From: Acidobacteriota bacterium
Lineage (GTDB): Bacteria; Acidobacteriota; Vicinamibacteria; Vicinamibacterales; UBA823
Direction: 5' to 3'
Length of the DNA stretch: 6,880 bases
Assembly (NCBI GenBank): GCA_003509065.1
Contig: DODG01000092.1
Location: 825-7,704 of the forward strand
Part shown: positions 1 through 6,304 of the stretch, one piece after another
Layout of the letters: every line of letters starts with the position of its first letter
Position numbering within the stretch: the first letter of the stretch is position 1
Translations under genes and position numbers: made by a program
The notes under the pieces: model-generated
Database searches by the model: none
The model's input: the letters and a program-made list of their open reading frames with translations, nothing else
Told to the model about the DNA's origin: nothing

Positions 1-770
1 TGATGAAGTGACGCCGCAAACTGATCGCCAGATTCCTGGATTGCAATTGGCGATCGTAGATCAGGCCCAGCCATCACACTCAACATTAGCGCCACATCTT
101 CGACCGTGCGTGCCATCGGACCTTCAACAATGAACGGAAACCATGCTGCTGGTGTTGGCCAAGTCGGCACCCGTCCTGGAGTCGGGCGATAACCCACAAC
201 ATTACAAAAACTCGCTGGGTTGCGCAGCGACCCGCCGAAATCACTACCGTCGGCGAGGGGCAACATTCCCGTGGCTAGCGCGACCGCCGCACCACCACTG
301 CTTCCACCGCAGGTTTTCGCCAGGTTGTAAGGGTTTGGTGTCTGACCAAAAACATTATTGAAGGTTTGTGAACCCGCGCCGAACTCCGGCGTGTTTGTCT
401 TTCCAATCGTGATGGCCCCAGCTGCTTGCAAACGCTCGACGATTAGCGCATTGCGATCAGGCACAAAATCCTGAAAAATGGGCGACCCAAACGTCGTCCG
501 AATTCCCTTTGTTTCAACAAGATCTTTGTGCGCGATCGGTAGTCCATGTAATGGCCCTAACACATCGCCATGTGCGAGCATTTCATCAGCCCGCGCAGCC
601 TGATCCATTGCTCGATCCGGCAGCAACGTGACAATGGCATTGAGCTGGGGGTTGAACCGATCGATCTGTGTCAAATGTGCCGCCATCACGTCACAAGCCG
701 ACAGCTCTTTCGTAATGATTCGTCGAACGAGTTCAGTCGCCGTTAGAAAGCACAGATCATTACCAGTCAT
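1..770 (-). CDS. Amidase-signature family amidase, N-terminal part (C-terminus beyond window)
   Basis: Hydrolyses a carboxamide or aryl/acyl amide to a carboxylate plus ammonia or an amine; probably cytoplasmic, as no signal peptide is visible. The 256 visible residues are open to the left edge; the family is usually about 450-500 aa, so about half is missing. The full Ser-cisSer-Lys triad is visible: Lys82 in HGLPIAHKD, cis-Ser157 in GGSSGG (155-160) and the likely nucleophile Ser181 in GSDFGGSLRNPA, with the family's usual 24-residue spacing between the two serines. The stretch after it (FCNVVGYRPTPGRVP) is also typical. The start is the ATG at 770; the Shine-Dalgarno is weak (GGGA about 14 nt upstream). 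It is divergent from the amidohydrolase-CoA ligase pair and shares its control region. A GatA-like role in tRNA amidation is unlikely, since no gatB/gatC neighbours are seen. Family assignment is firm; the substrate is unknown. Confidence 0.93.
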   Translation of the reverse strand, partial: MTGNDLCFLTATELVRRIITKELSACDVMAAHLTQIDRFNPQLNAIVTLLPDRAMDQAARADEMLAHGDVLGPLHGLPIAHKDLVETKGIRTTFGSPIFQDFVPDRNALIVERLQAAGAITIGKTNTPEFGAGSQTFNNVFGQTPNPYNLAKTCGGSSGGAAVALATGMLPLADGSDFGGSLRNPASFCNVVGYRPTPGRVPTWPTPAAWFPFIVEGPMARTVEDVALMLSVMAGPDLRSPIAIQESGDQFAASLH

Positions 771-794
771 ATGAGAAATGCATCCCAAATCGCG

Positions 795-800
795 ATTATA
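795..800 (-). promoter_or_regulatory. Predicted -10 box for amidase gene
   Basis: This is the mirror-image TATAAT on the minus strand, inside the left arm of the inverted repeat. Transcription would start near 788, leaving only about 18 nt before the amidase ATG at 770. As on the other strand, no good -35 element is seen at the expected distance. Confidence 0.4.
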
Positions 801-823
801 TCGCTCACTCACCAAGTGGAAGA

Positions 824-829
824 TATAAT
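824..829 (+). promoter_or_regulatory. Predicted -10 box for amidohydrolase-CoA ligase operon
   Basis: A perfect TATAAT lies inside the right arm of the inverted repeat. It would place the transcript start near 836 and give a leader of about 45 nt before the ATG at 882. No recognisable -35 hexamer lies 16-18 bp upstream, so the promoter may depend on an activator bound at the repeat. Alternatively, the TATAAT may be partly a coincidence of AT-rich operator sequence. Confidence 0.45.
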
Positions 830-881
830 CGCTTCTTCATGGATATCAGAATGATAACTGCCTGAAGCAAGGAGATTCGGC

Positions 882-1970
882 ATGAAGCTTGGTCGTTTTA
901 TCGTTGACACCCACGTACACGCACAGCGGTTCGCCGCAGGTCCAGAATTTGCCAAGGCTAAGCTCGACCCAAGCAAGGCAGGCTATCGCGACTTGGCACG
1001 TGTCATGCGATCTCTCACGCCGTACGATAACTCGCCGCGCCTACTCTACGACATGGAATGTTACGACGTTGACATGTGTGTCCTTCTTCCAGCGTTCGGA
1101 ATGTCCAACGAACTCAACATGGAGATCGTCGATAAACATCCAGACAAATTTGTCGCAGTCTGCACTGCAATGGAAACTCAGCGGAAATCCATGCGCGGCG
1201 AAATGAAATGGTCGCCCGCAGCCGCGGCAGCGGAAATCGACACGCTGCTGTCGACAGGAAAATTTGTGGGACTCGGAGAGGGCATGCCGGCTGATCATAC
1301 GCGTAAGACAACGGTCGGCCAGACCGAACGACTTGATCAGATTCGTCCAATCATGGAGGTCGCACGAAAACACAAGAGTGTGGCACGCATTCATACCGGC
1401 GTGGTTATGGGTTACCCGATGACTCATCATTTCTGGCCAGAGTCGTTGAATCCAATCTGGACAACTGATCTCGCCTCGGAGTATCCGGAAGTGCCTATTG
1501 TGCTCGATCACGGAGGTCTCCAAGGCTGGTGGTCACAACGGTTTGTTGAGGAAGCAATGAATGTTGCTGCAGCACACGATAATGTCTACCTCGAAACCGG
1601 ATTGTGGTGGACTGACATGTACATGAAGGCACTACTCGACCCAAACATCGGTGCAGAAAAACTGCTCTGGGGTTGTGACTGGGGCGCTAGTATTCCGTTC
1701 CATGCTCAGTACGGCAATCAGCCACCCGCTTACGCTGTGCAACTGCGCAAAAAGCCTCTTGTGCGCCATCAAGTCGATGTCTGGGGCTGGAGTTTGAAAC
1801 AATTACTACGACTCGACATTGTGCAAGATGATTTAAATCTCATTCTTGGCGGCAATGCTGCTCGCCTCTACGGCCTAAAATTGCCACATAACCGTCTGTT
1901 CAGACCGGTGGGAGGCGAGCTCGTGCCACAACCCGGGGATAGGGATTCGCTGCCTCCAAGGTGCTGCTGA
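882..1970 (+). CDS. Amidohydrolase family protein (ACMSD/decarboxylase-like, amidohydrolase_2 type)
   Basis: Metal-dependent TIM-barrel hydrolase or decarboxylase of 362 aa, cytoplasmic. The metal and catalytic set is complete: DTHVHA near the N-terminus (His11, His13), His171 in ARIHTG, His210 in IVLDHGG and Asp266 in LLWGCDWG. The C-terminal GGNAARLYGL (323-332) is a hallmark of the ACMSD/PF04909 group, which includes aminocarboxymuconate-semialdehyde, gamma-resorcylate and 5-carboxyvanillate decarboxylases and some lactone or meta-cleavage-product hydrolases. A strong Shine-Dalgarno (AAGGAG, 869-874, 7-nt spacing) fixes the ATG at 882. It is followed after 7 nt by a CoA ligase, so the two are almost certainly one transcript. 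The family does not tell hydrolase from decarboxylase; the neighbouring catabolic genes favour either on an aromatic or carboxylated substrate. Family is confident, reaction is not. Confidence 0.93.
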   Translation: MKLGRFIVDTHVHAQRFAAGPEFAKAKLDPSKAGYRDLARVMRSLTPYDNSPRLLYDMECYDVDMCVLLPAFGMSNELNMEIVDKHPDKFVAVCTAMETQRKSMRGEMKWSPAAAAAEIDTLLSTGKFVGLGEGMPADHTRKTTVGQTERLDQIRPIMEVARKHKSVARIHTGVVMGYPMTHHFWPESLNPIWTTDLASEYPEVPIVLDHGGLQGWWSQRFVEEAMNVAAAHDNVYLETGLWWTDMYMKALLDPNIGAEKLLWGCDWGASIPFHAQYGNQPPAYAVQLRKKPLVRHQVDVWGWSLKQLLRLDIVQDDLNLILGGNAARLYGLKLPHNRLFRPVGGELVPQPGDRDSLPPRCC

Positions 1971-1977
1971 AAATCTT

Positions 1978-3321
1978 ATGACATCGAACACTTTACCTAA
2001 TTACACAGTGCTCGATCCGAAACTTGATCGACTACCACCAGCACAGCTTGAGGCTCTGCAGGCTGAGCGCCTCCGGAACATGGTCCGTTACGTTTATGCC
2101 GCAACGCCGTTCTGGCGACGAAAACTCGATAAAGCCAAGGTGCACCCCGAACAAATACTCGGGCTAGCCGATTTATCCAAGATTCCATTCTGCACGAAGG
2201 AAGAACTCCAAGCTGACCAAGCAGAACACCCGCCCTTCGGTTCGTACCTAGGAATCGATCGATCCAAGCTGACCAAGTTCATGACGACGTCTGGCACCAC
2301 TGGCAAACCGCTCCGTCGCGTCTTTTCGAGTCGTGATTGGAGCTATGTGCTCGATCGATTTCAAAGAAACCCACGCTCAGGCCCTGGTGACATTATGGTT
2401 ACGCTCGGACCGATGGATGGGCTCATGGGTCCAACAGCTGGCGTCGAGAGCGCGTCTCGTACGGGTGCGATGGTGGTACTCGCAGGACTCTACGACTCTA
2501 AATCAAAGGTGCGCCTCCTGACGGAATTAAAACCAACGGCAGTAAATGGTACCGCTTCGTACTTGCTCTACCTGCTAGATGTAGCGCGCGAAATGGGTGT
2601 CGATCTCGCAACACTTGGAATCAAGACCGTGTTGTCAGTAGGAGAGCCTGGGGCGGCTATCCCAGCGACTCGCCAGCGTCTGAAAGCGGGGTGGGGAGCC
2701 TTTATCAATGATGGATACGGTATGACAGAACTCTTCCCACTTGGAGGCGGTTGTCGACATTCGAGGGCGCTCCATATAGCAAGTGATCTGGTAATCACCG
2801 AAATAGTTGATGCTGAAACTGGAACGCCCGTCGCTCCGGGCGAGCCTGGTGAAATCGTCTATACGAACCTCGTGGGTGACTCGCAACCATTGTTACGGTA
2901 CCGAACACGAGACATCGCGAGATTATCCAGCAGCGAGCCGTGTGCCTGTGGATTTACGGGAACACGGTTAAAGAATGCAATTGAAGGTCGTGTCGATGAC
3001 ATGATCTGGTTCCGAGGGGCCAATTTATATCCATCAGCTATCGAAGAGGTTGTCCGCAATTTCACCGAACTTGCTGACGAATATGAAATCGTGATTGAAG
3101 GAGATGGTTCGTTACCACGAATGACCGTACGCGTCGAAACAAGGCCAGGCGTGGAAGTCGCTGCGCACGTAGATCTTAAGAAGCGCTTCAAAGAATCCTT
3201 GACTGCTGCCGTCCGGATAGCGTCGACGCTCGAAGTATTACCTTATGGCACCCTGCCGCAAGCGAAAGCGGGTGCCAAGAAACGTCGCGTCATAGATAAA
3301 CGCTCGCCATCCCAGCAATAA
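1978..3321 (+). CDS. PaaK-like phenylacetate-CoA ligase family protein (AMP-forming)
   Basis: Acyl-adenylate-forming ligase that activates a carboxylate with ATP and joins it to CoA. The length, 447 aa, is normal for the PaaK group. Visible motifs in order: P-loop FMTTSGTTGKP (101-111), NDGYGMTE (244-251), RYRTRD (307-312) with the ribose-binding Asp312, the hinge region GRVDDMIWFRGANLYP (337-352), and a Lys-rich C-terminal segment AKKRRVIDKR (433-442) where the catalytic lysine is expected. Cys259 with His261 or His266, and Cys322/Cys324 (PCACG), resemble the zinc-binding site of some PaaK structures. It begins 7 nt after the amidohydrolase stop. The only SD-like sequence is AAGGTG (1958-1963), rather far from the ATG, so translation is probably coupled to the upstream gene. 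The substrate could be an aryl acetate, a benzoate-type acid or another acid; it cannot be read from the sequence. Confidence 0.92.
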   Translation: MTSNTLPNYTVLDPKLDRLPPAQLEALQAERLRNMVRYVYAATPFWRRKLDKAKVHPEQILGLADLSKIPFCTKEELQADQAEHPPFGSYLGIDRSKLTKFMTTSGTTGKPLRRVFSSRDWSYVLDRFQRNPRSGPGDIMVTLGPMDGLMGPTAGVESASRTGAMVVLAGLYDSKSKVRLLTELKPTAVNGTASYLLYLLDVAREMGVDLATLGIKTVLSVGEPGAAIPATRQRLKAGWGAFINDGYGMTELFPLGGGCRHSRALHIASDLVITEIVDAETGTPVAPGEPGEIVYTNLVGDSQPLLRYRTRDIARLSSSEPCACGFTGTRLKNAIEGRVDDMIWFRGANLYPSAIEEVVRNFTELADEYEIVIEGDGSLPRMTVRVETRPGVEVAAHVDLKKRFKESLTAAVRIASTLEVLPYGTLPQAKAGAKKRRVIDKRSPSQQ

Positions 3322-3413
3322 ATCACGAACGAAGAAACATACCACTGAGTCACAACTGAAAAACAGCGCTAAGGTCCTGGTAACCCAGGCAATTCACTCG
3401 ATCAATCTTGGGC
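3322..3413. other. Convergent intergenic region, possible weak terminator
   Basis: This 92-bp gap separates the convergent CoA ligase and YeeE/YedE genes. It holds one short hairpin: CCTGG (3376-3380) and CCAGG (3385-3389) around a TAAC loop. Read on the minus strand, a run of five T lies about 10 nt after it. The stem is short and the T-run is displaced, so this is only a weak candidate intrinsic terminator. Nothing else is recognisable. Confidence 0.25.
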
Positions 3414-4676
3414 TTAACTTTGGTTCGAGGTCTTGGTGCGCTCGACGAGCATGCCGAATACCGGCCGTAACCGTGTACCAAGTATCGTGCCGGCGAACGC
3501 GGCGACCAGCCATAACCACCCATGCACGCTACCCGAAGCAACGCCGCTAAAGTACGCACCAATGTTGCAACCGTAGGCGAGTCTGGCACCATAGCCGAGT
3601 AAGAGGCCTCCTCCAATTGCTGCAATCAAAGATCGTCGCGATGTCGTCCAAACTGGCTTAAAACGACCAGCTAAACCTGACGCCAACAAAGCACCCAGCA
3701 AAAGACCAAAGTCCATAACTGAAGTTGTATCCTGCATCACACTGCTCGTCAGAGAAGCAGCTCTTGATGGTGATGACCAGTAAACCCATGAAGCTGGATC
3801 AAAACCGATCATCGCTGCCGTTTTGGAACCCCAAAGAGCAAAGCCTGAAGTGATACCCCAAGGCCGCCCCGCAAAAGCCAGGGTCAAAAAGTTTGCAACC
3901 GCGAGCCCGACGGCGCCCGCTAAGTACGGCCACGGTCCACGCAGGAATCGTGACCACCCTTGCTGTGACGAGGCAGGATCTGTGATGAGTTGGCCGTGAC
4001 GCCGACGTTCAAGAACGACTGTTCCGAACGCGATGACACCGAAGACAGCAAAGTTAAACCCAAGCGCAGACCAAGCCCCGAAAGTCTCCACTAACGAAAT
4101 CGGTTCAAACCGCGGAAGCGCTTGCCACCACGGCGCATGTGCGGCACCAATCGCCGACCCAACGATAAAGAAAAACAGGGTGACGAACAAGCGTGTGTTC
4201 CCACCACCCACATGGAAAAGCGTGCCTGAAGCGCAAGCTCCGCCCAGTTGCATTCCCAGACCAAACAAGAATGCACCAACTACGACTGAAATGCCGATTG
4301 GGTTGACATTCCCCCTGACTGTTTCAGTGAACAGCGGAGTCCCTGATTCCAAAACCGGAAAGAATAAAAGGCAGGCGACAGCCAGCATCATCATCTGCGC
4401 ACGAACTCCTGCACCTCGCCGATCGCTAATCAGGACACGCCACGAGGAGGTGAATCCGAACGCAGCATGGTAGAGAATCACTCCGAATCCGCCGCCAACT
4501 AGAAATAATACGGCCTGACGCCAGTGCACCGTGTTGGCTAAATAGACAGCACCGACCGCGAACAAAGCGATCGCGGCAGCCACCACACGTTGATTAATGT
4601 TTCCGGCCGGACGCTGAGCAAGGGTCACGCGGGGAGGCGTGAAATCTATGGTCGCAGTATTGCTCGACATGGACAT
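3414..4676 (-). CDS. YeeE/YedE family sulfur-compound (thiosulfate-type) transporter
   Basis: Integral membrane permease of 420 aa, the length of the single-chain two-repeat YeeE/YedE (TsuA-like) transporters. It likely imports thiosulfate or another small sulfur or selenium compound. Hydrophobic segments lie roughly at 31-49, 55-72, 93-108, 128-147, 162-180, 200-222, 250-269, 322-338, 350-368 and 385-402. The two signature cores are present: GMQLGGACASG (141-151, Cys148) and GYGARLAYGCNIGAYFSG (361-378, Cys370). The family's conserved cysteines are thought to relay the sulfur compound through the pore. WGITSGFALWGSKT (273-286) also fits the family. The start is taken as the ATG at 4676; an in-frame ATG at 4670 is possible, and the SD is weak for both. 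It is convergent with the ligase and has its own promoter. No tusA, rhodanese or sulfur-oxidation gene is adjacent. Family is firm; the cargo is inferred. Confidence 0.92.
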   Translation of the reverse strand: MSMSSNTATIDFTPPRVTLAQRPAGNINQRVVAAAIALFAVGAVYLANTVHWRQAVLFLVGGGFGVILYHAAFGFTSSWRVLISDRRGAGVRAQMMMLAVACLLFFPVLESGTPLFTETVRGNVNPIGISVVVGAFLFGLGMQLGGACASGTLFHVGGGNTRLFVTLFFFIVGSAIGAAHAPWWQALPRFEPISLVETFGAWSALGFNFAVFGVIAFGTVVLERRRHGQLITDPASSQQGWSRFLRGPWPYLAGAVGLAVANFLTLAFAGRPWGITSGFALWGSKTAAMIGFDPASWVYWSSPSRAASLTSSVMQDTTSVMDFGLLLGALLASGLAGRFKPVWTTSRRSLIAAIGGGLLLGYGARLAYGCNIGAYFSGVASGSVHGWLWLVAAFAGTILGTRLRPVFGMLVERTKTSNQS

Positions 4677-4766
4677 GTTTTTTCCGAAACTACACCTAAG
4701 GCTGCGCTAGTAGAGGCAGCAAGCCTATTAAATAAAAAGATTTACAGGGAAACAATTTTCAAGATA

Positions 4767-4795
4767 GAGGTAACACCCAACCGAGGGTGCACCTC
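4767..4795 (-). promoter_or_regulatory. Stem-loop in the YeeE/YedE leader
   Basis: Nested inverted repeats are present: outer arms GAGGT (4767-4771) and ACCTC (4791-4795), inner arms CACCC (4774-4778) and GGGTG (4785-4789), a 6-nt loop, and a 2-nt/1-nt internal bulge. In the transcript this gives a 10-bp interrupted stem. It lies between the predicted YeeE promoter and the start codon, about 90 nt upstream of the ATG. No T-tract follows directly, so a simple terminator is unlikely. It could be a leader regulatory element, an mRNA-stabilising structure or a second operator. It matches no riboswitch class that I recognise. Confidence 0.35.
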
Positions 4796-4850
4796 ATGCG
4801 ACAAGTACAATGGTAGGTCTCGTGCAATCTGAGTAGCGTCATAATTCAAC

Positions 4851-4874
4851 TTAGACATTAATCATAATGTTTAA
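4851..4874. promoter_or_regulatory. 24-bp near-palindrome over the -10 box, probable operator
   Basis: The arms are TTAGACATTA (4851-4860) and TAATGTTTAA (4865-4874). They are complementary at 9 of 10 positions around a 4-bp centre ATCA. The -10 box of the predicted YeeE promoter lies in the middle, so a dimeric repressor bound here would block RNA polymerase. AT-rich palindromes of this size are typical of TetR, ArsR/BigR and GntR-type regulators; which one acts here cannot be told. The binding role is inferred from symmetry and position. Confidence 0.5.
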
Positions 4875-4889
4875 ATCCAACCATCTCAA
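4861..4889 (-). promoter_or_regulatory. Predicted sigma70-type promoter for YeeE/YedE gene
   Basis: Minus-strand -35 TTGAGA (4884-4889) and -10 TATGAT (4861-4866) each match the consensus at 5 of 6 positions and are separated by the optimal 17 bp. Transcription would begin near 4854, giving a leader of about 180 nt. The promoter lies downstream of the CMD-like gene on the same strand, so the transporter can be expressed independently of that gene. A second, weaker candidate nearer the gene is TTGTTT-17-TTTAAT. Confidence 0.6.
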
Positions 4890-4927
4890 GATTCCGAGAG
4901 GATTCGCAACGATCTACAGGAGAAGTG

Positions 4928-5296
4928 TTAGTTGTCCTCGTCAAAGATTTTGTTAATGATCTCCGAAGCTAAATTGAACGCAGGCAAACCACGAAAGAGG
5001 AATGCCAAGCCTGCTACCGCATGCAACTCTTCCTTTGTCGCGCCCGAACGCTTAGCCGCACGAGCATGAAACTCAGCCCCCGGCGCTACATTCGCAAGGA
5101 GAATGCCAACCAGCATCAACTGGGCTGTTTTGACATCAAAACATTTGGGATACATCGCAGTCTTCCGAATTTGCTCAGTCTGCGCCAGTAATTCTGGGTC
5201 GACCTCAAGGCCGAGGCGGATCCGGTTCTGGATACGTGGCGGAACAAACCCGATCAAATCCTCGTAGGGTTTTTCATATTCTGTTTTAGTACCCAT
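4928..5296 (-). CDS. Carboxymuconolactone decarboxylase (CMD/AhpD-like) family protein
   Basis: Small all-helical protein of 122 aa, the size of single-domain PF02627 members, which act as decarboxylases, peroxidase partners or uncharacterised oligomeric enzymes. The family core is seen in GAEFHARAAKRSGATKEEL (73-91), with Glu75, His77 and the Gly-Ala-Thr turn, followed by an Ala-rich helix (LHAVAGLAF). The only cysteine is Cys52, so the AhpD CxxC peroxidase motif is absent and a thiol peroxidase role is unlikely. A clear SD, GAAGGG, 6 nt upstream supports the ATG at 5296. It lies 80 nt downstream of the extradiol dioxygenase on the same strand, probably in one operon. PcaC-type carboxymuconolactone decarboxylases serve the intradiol branch, so the exact PcaC reaction is not expected beside an extradiol enzyme. 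A role in processing the ring-cleavage product is an inference. Confidence 0.85.
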   Translation of the reverse strand: MGTKTEYEKPYEDLIGFVPPRIQNRIRLGLEVDPELLAQTEQIRKTAMYPKCFDVKTAQLMLVGILLANVAPGAEFHARAAKRSGATKEELHAVAGLAFLFRGLPAFNLASEIINKIFDEDN

Positions 5297-5309
5297 TGTT
5301 TTCCCTTCG

Positions 5310-5324
5310 CACGCACACTGCGTG
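5310..5324. repeat. Short inverted repeat upstream of the CMD-like gene
   Basis: Perfect 6-bp arms, CACGCA (5310-5315) and TGCGTG (5319-5324), surround a 3-nt loop immediately upstream of the CMD-like gene's Shine-Dalgarno. In the minus-strand transcript it could form a small hairpin at the ribosome loading site or a 3' end for the dioxygenase message. It is short enough to be chance. Confidence 0.25.
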
Positions 5325-5376
5325 TATTAATAGTTTTTCCAAGCTTTCATAGACAAATTCAGGTCTGATATGTTTG

Positions 5377-6198
5377 TCAGCGACTGCGGAGCAGAATATT
5401 CGCGTTACCACTTCCGGAAGATTGCGTGTAGGGACCATACTGCCGACCAGAATACGTCACCTCACTTGTTTCATCGAGACAACCTAGAAACGTTGCAAGT
5501 GTGCGCCCCCCCATTTCGGCAACGACTGCCTTGTTATATTCAGGAAACCAAGCTTTAGCATCAGCGATTTTCCCTGAGGTAAGTAATTCGATGAACTGAT
5601 GGTCCAGTTTCTGTCGTTCTTCAGTTGGCCACTGTGCAGGCCCGCGAACTAGTTCATGGGTAAAAGAGCAACTCGCCGCAAAGACGGCGCGGCGACCGGT
5701 TTGTTCCGCTGCTCGACGAATGGCCGCGCCAGCCTTCAGGCATTCCTCAATATCAGCACTAACTACGGCACCAATTAAAATAATCGGGACCTCCGCTTGA
5801 GGGTCCAAATACTTCGCCGGCACCCACGAACCATAGTCCCACTGAAAATGCGCGCTGTCGTTCGGATTGCCTGGAATATTCGCTTCACTAAATTCAGTTA
5901 ATATGGCTTGGGCAAGCTCTGGGTCGCCCTTCCAATGGTACGGAATACCATCAATCAACTCGGGCGCTTCATCGGCAACGCACCGCCCCTTATGCTCGGC
6001 CTGACATGTCACATGCCAGTTAAATGTACAGACCCAATGAGCTGAATTAATGATCAAGACATCGGGTTTTGCAGCCCGAATCTCTTCACCCATCTCACGT
6101 TGACCCTGAATGAGAGCTCGAACAAAATCTGGAGCCTGCTCTTCGATCCCCATCCGAGGTGTGTGCGGTGCAACGACAGTGCGAATAAGTCCGGCCAT
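5377..6198 (-). CDS. Class III extradiol ring-cleavage dioxygenase (LigB superfamily, HpaD/HpcB-like)
   Basis: Fe(II)-dependent dioxygenase that opens a catechol-type ring next to the hydroxyl pair using O2; cytoplasmic. At 273 aa it is the size of single-chain LigB-superfamily enzymes such as enterobacterial 3,4-dihydroxyphenylacetate 2,3-dioxygenase. Likely iron ligands are His12 (VAPHTPRM), His54 (NSAHW) and Glu228 (VVAEMGGRTLATFLG); His181 (SFTHEL) corresponds to the catalytic acid/base His. The segments IPYHWKGDPELAQAI (85-99), DYGSWVP (121-127) and QSSGSGNANILL (259-270) line up by eye with the HpaD pattern. The start is the ATG at 6198, with a G-rich SD-like GGGGG 9 nt upstream. An FAD/Fe-S oxidoreductase lies upstream and a CMD-like protein downstream on the same strand. 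The substrate could be homoprotocatechuate, protocatechuate, an aminophenol or another catechol; the closest resemblance I recall is to homoprotocatechuate enzymes, from memory only. Confidence 0.9.
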   Translation of the reverse strand: MAGLIRTVVAPHTPRMGIEEQAPDFVRALIQGQREMGEEIRAAKPDVLIINSAHWVCTFNWHVTCQAEHKGRCVADEAPELIDGIPYHWKGDPELAQAILTEFSEANIPGNPNDSAHFQWDYGSWVPAKYLDPQAEVPIILIGAVVSADIEECLKAGAAIRRAAEQTGRRAVFAASCSFTHELVRGPAQWPTEERQKLDHQFIELLTSGKIADAKAWFPEYNKAVVAEMGGRTLATFLGCLDETSEVTYSGRQYGPYTQSSGSGNANILLRSR

Positions 6199-6304
6199 GT
6201 TTTAATACCCCCGTTATTTCTAGAGGATATCATGCTGGTGACACCCCATTTCTTGCGTAATGGCATGAACTTTCTAGCTGCGGCTATTACCAGCTGTGTG
6301 CTAC
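6199..6304. other. Intergenic spacer with no clear signal
   Basis: This 106-bp gap lies between the stop of the FAD/Fe-S oxidoreductase and the dioxygenase start, both on the minus strand. I see no convincing -35/-10 pair or terminator. It has only a short 4+4 palindrome (GGTG-A-CACC, 6237-6245) and two copies of CTAGAAA on the minus strand. Read-through from the upstream gene is therefore plausible but not demonstrated. Confidence 0.3.

Larger units (their letters stand above)
792..832. promoter_or_regulatory. Inverted-repeat operator between divergent genes
   Basis: Two perfectly complementary 11-bp arms, GCGATTATATC (792-802) and GATATAATCGC (822-832), are separated by 19 bp. The arm centres are 30 bp apart, close to three helical turns, so two bound dimers would lie on the same DNA face. 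Each arm also has internal GAT-N3-ATC symmetry. The repeat lies in the 111-bp gap between the divergent amidase and amidohydrolase genes and covers both predicted -10 boxes. A bound regulator could therefore control both directions at once. There is no T-tract, and the location argues against a terminator. No regulator gene is visible in the window. Confidence 0.6.

Noticed and set aside
143..361. Plus-strand 72-codon open frame
   Set aside because: It lies opposite the amidase frame, which has the GGSSGG and GGS catalytic motifs. Its translation is low-complexity, His/Arg-rich and resembles no family.
1041..1523. Minus-strand 160-codon open frame
   Set aside because: It is antisense to the amidohydrolase, whose metal-binding motifs lie in the plus frame; it has no SD or recognisable domain.
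4033..4473. Plus-strand 146-codon open frame
   Set aside because: It is antisense to the YeeE/YedE gene, with Pro/Thr/Lys-rich content typical of the complement of membrane-protein codons.
4590..4832. Plus-strand 80-codon open frame reaching into the transporter leader
   Set aside because: It overlaps the YeeE start and leader in antisense, has no SD and resembles no family.
5327..5350. Seven-codon minus-strand frame (MKAWKNY) upstream of the CMD-like gene, a possible leader peptide
   Set aside because: It has no ribosome binding site, no repeated regulatory codon and no attenuator hairpin with a T-tract, so chance is the simplest explanation.
6237..6245. Small palindrome GGTG-A-CACC in the oxidoreductase-dioxygenase gap
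   Set aside because: The 4-bp arms are too short to stand out from chance, and no promoter element is placed around it.
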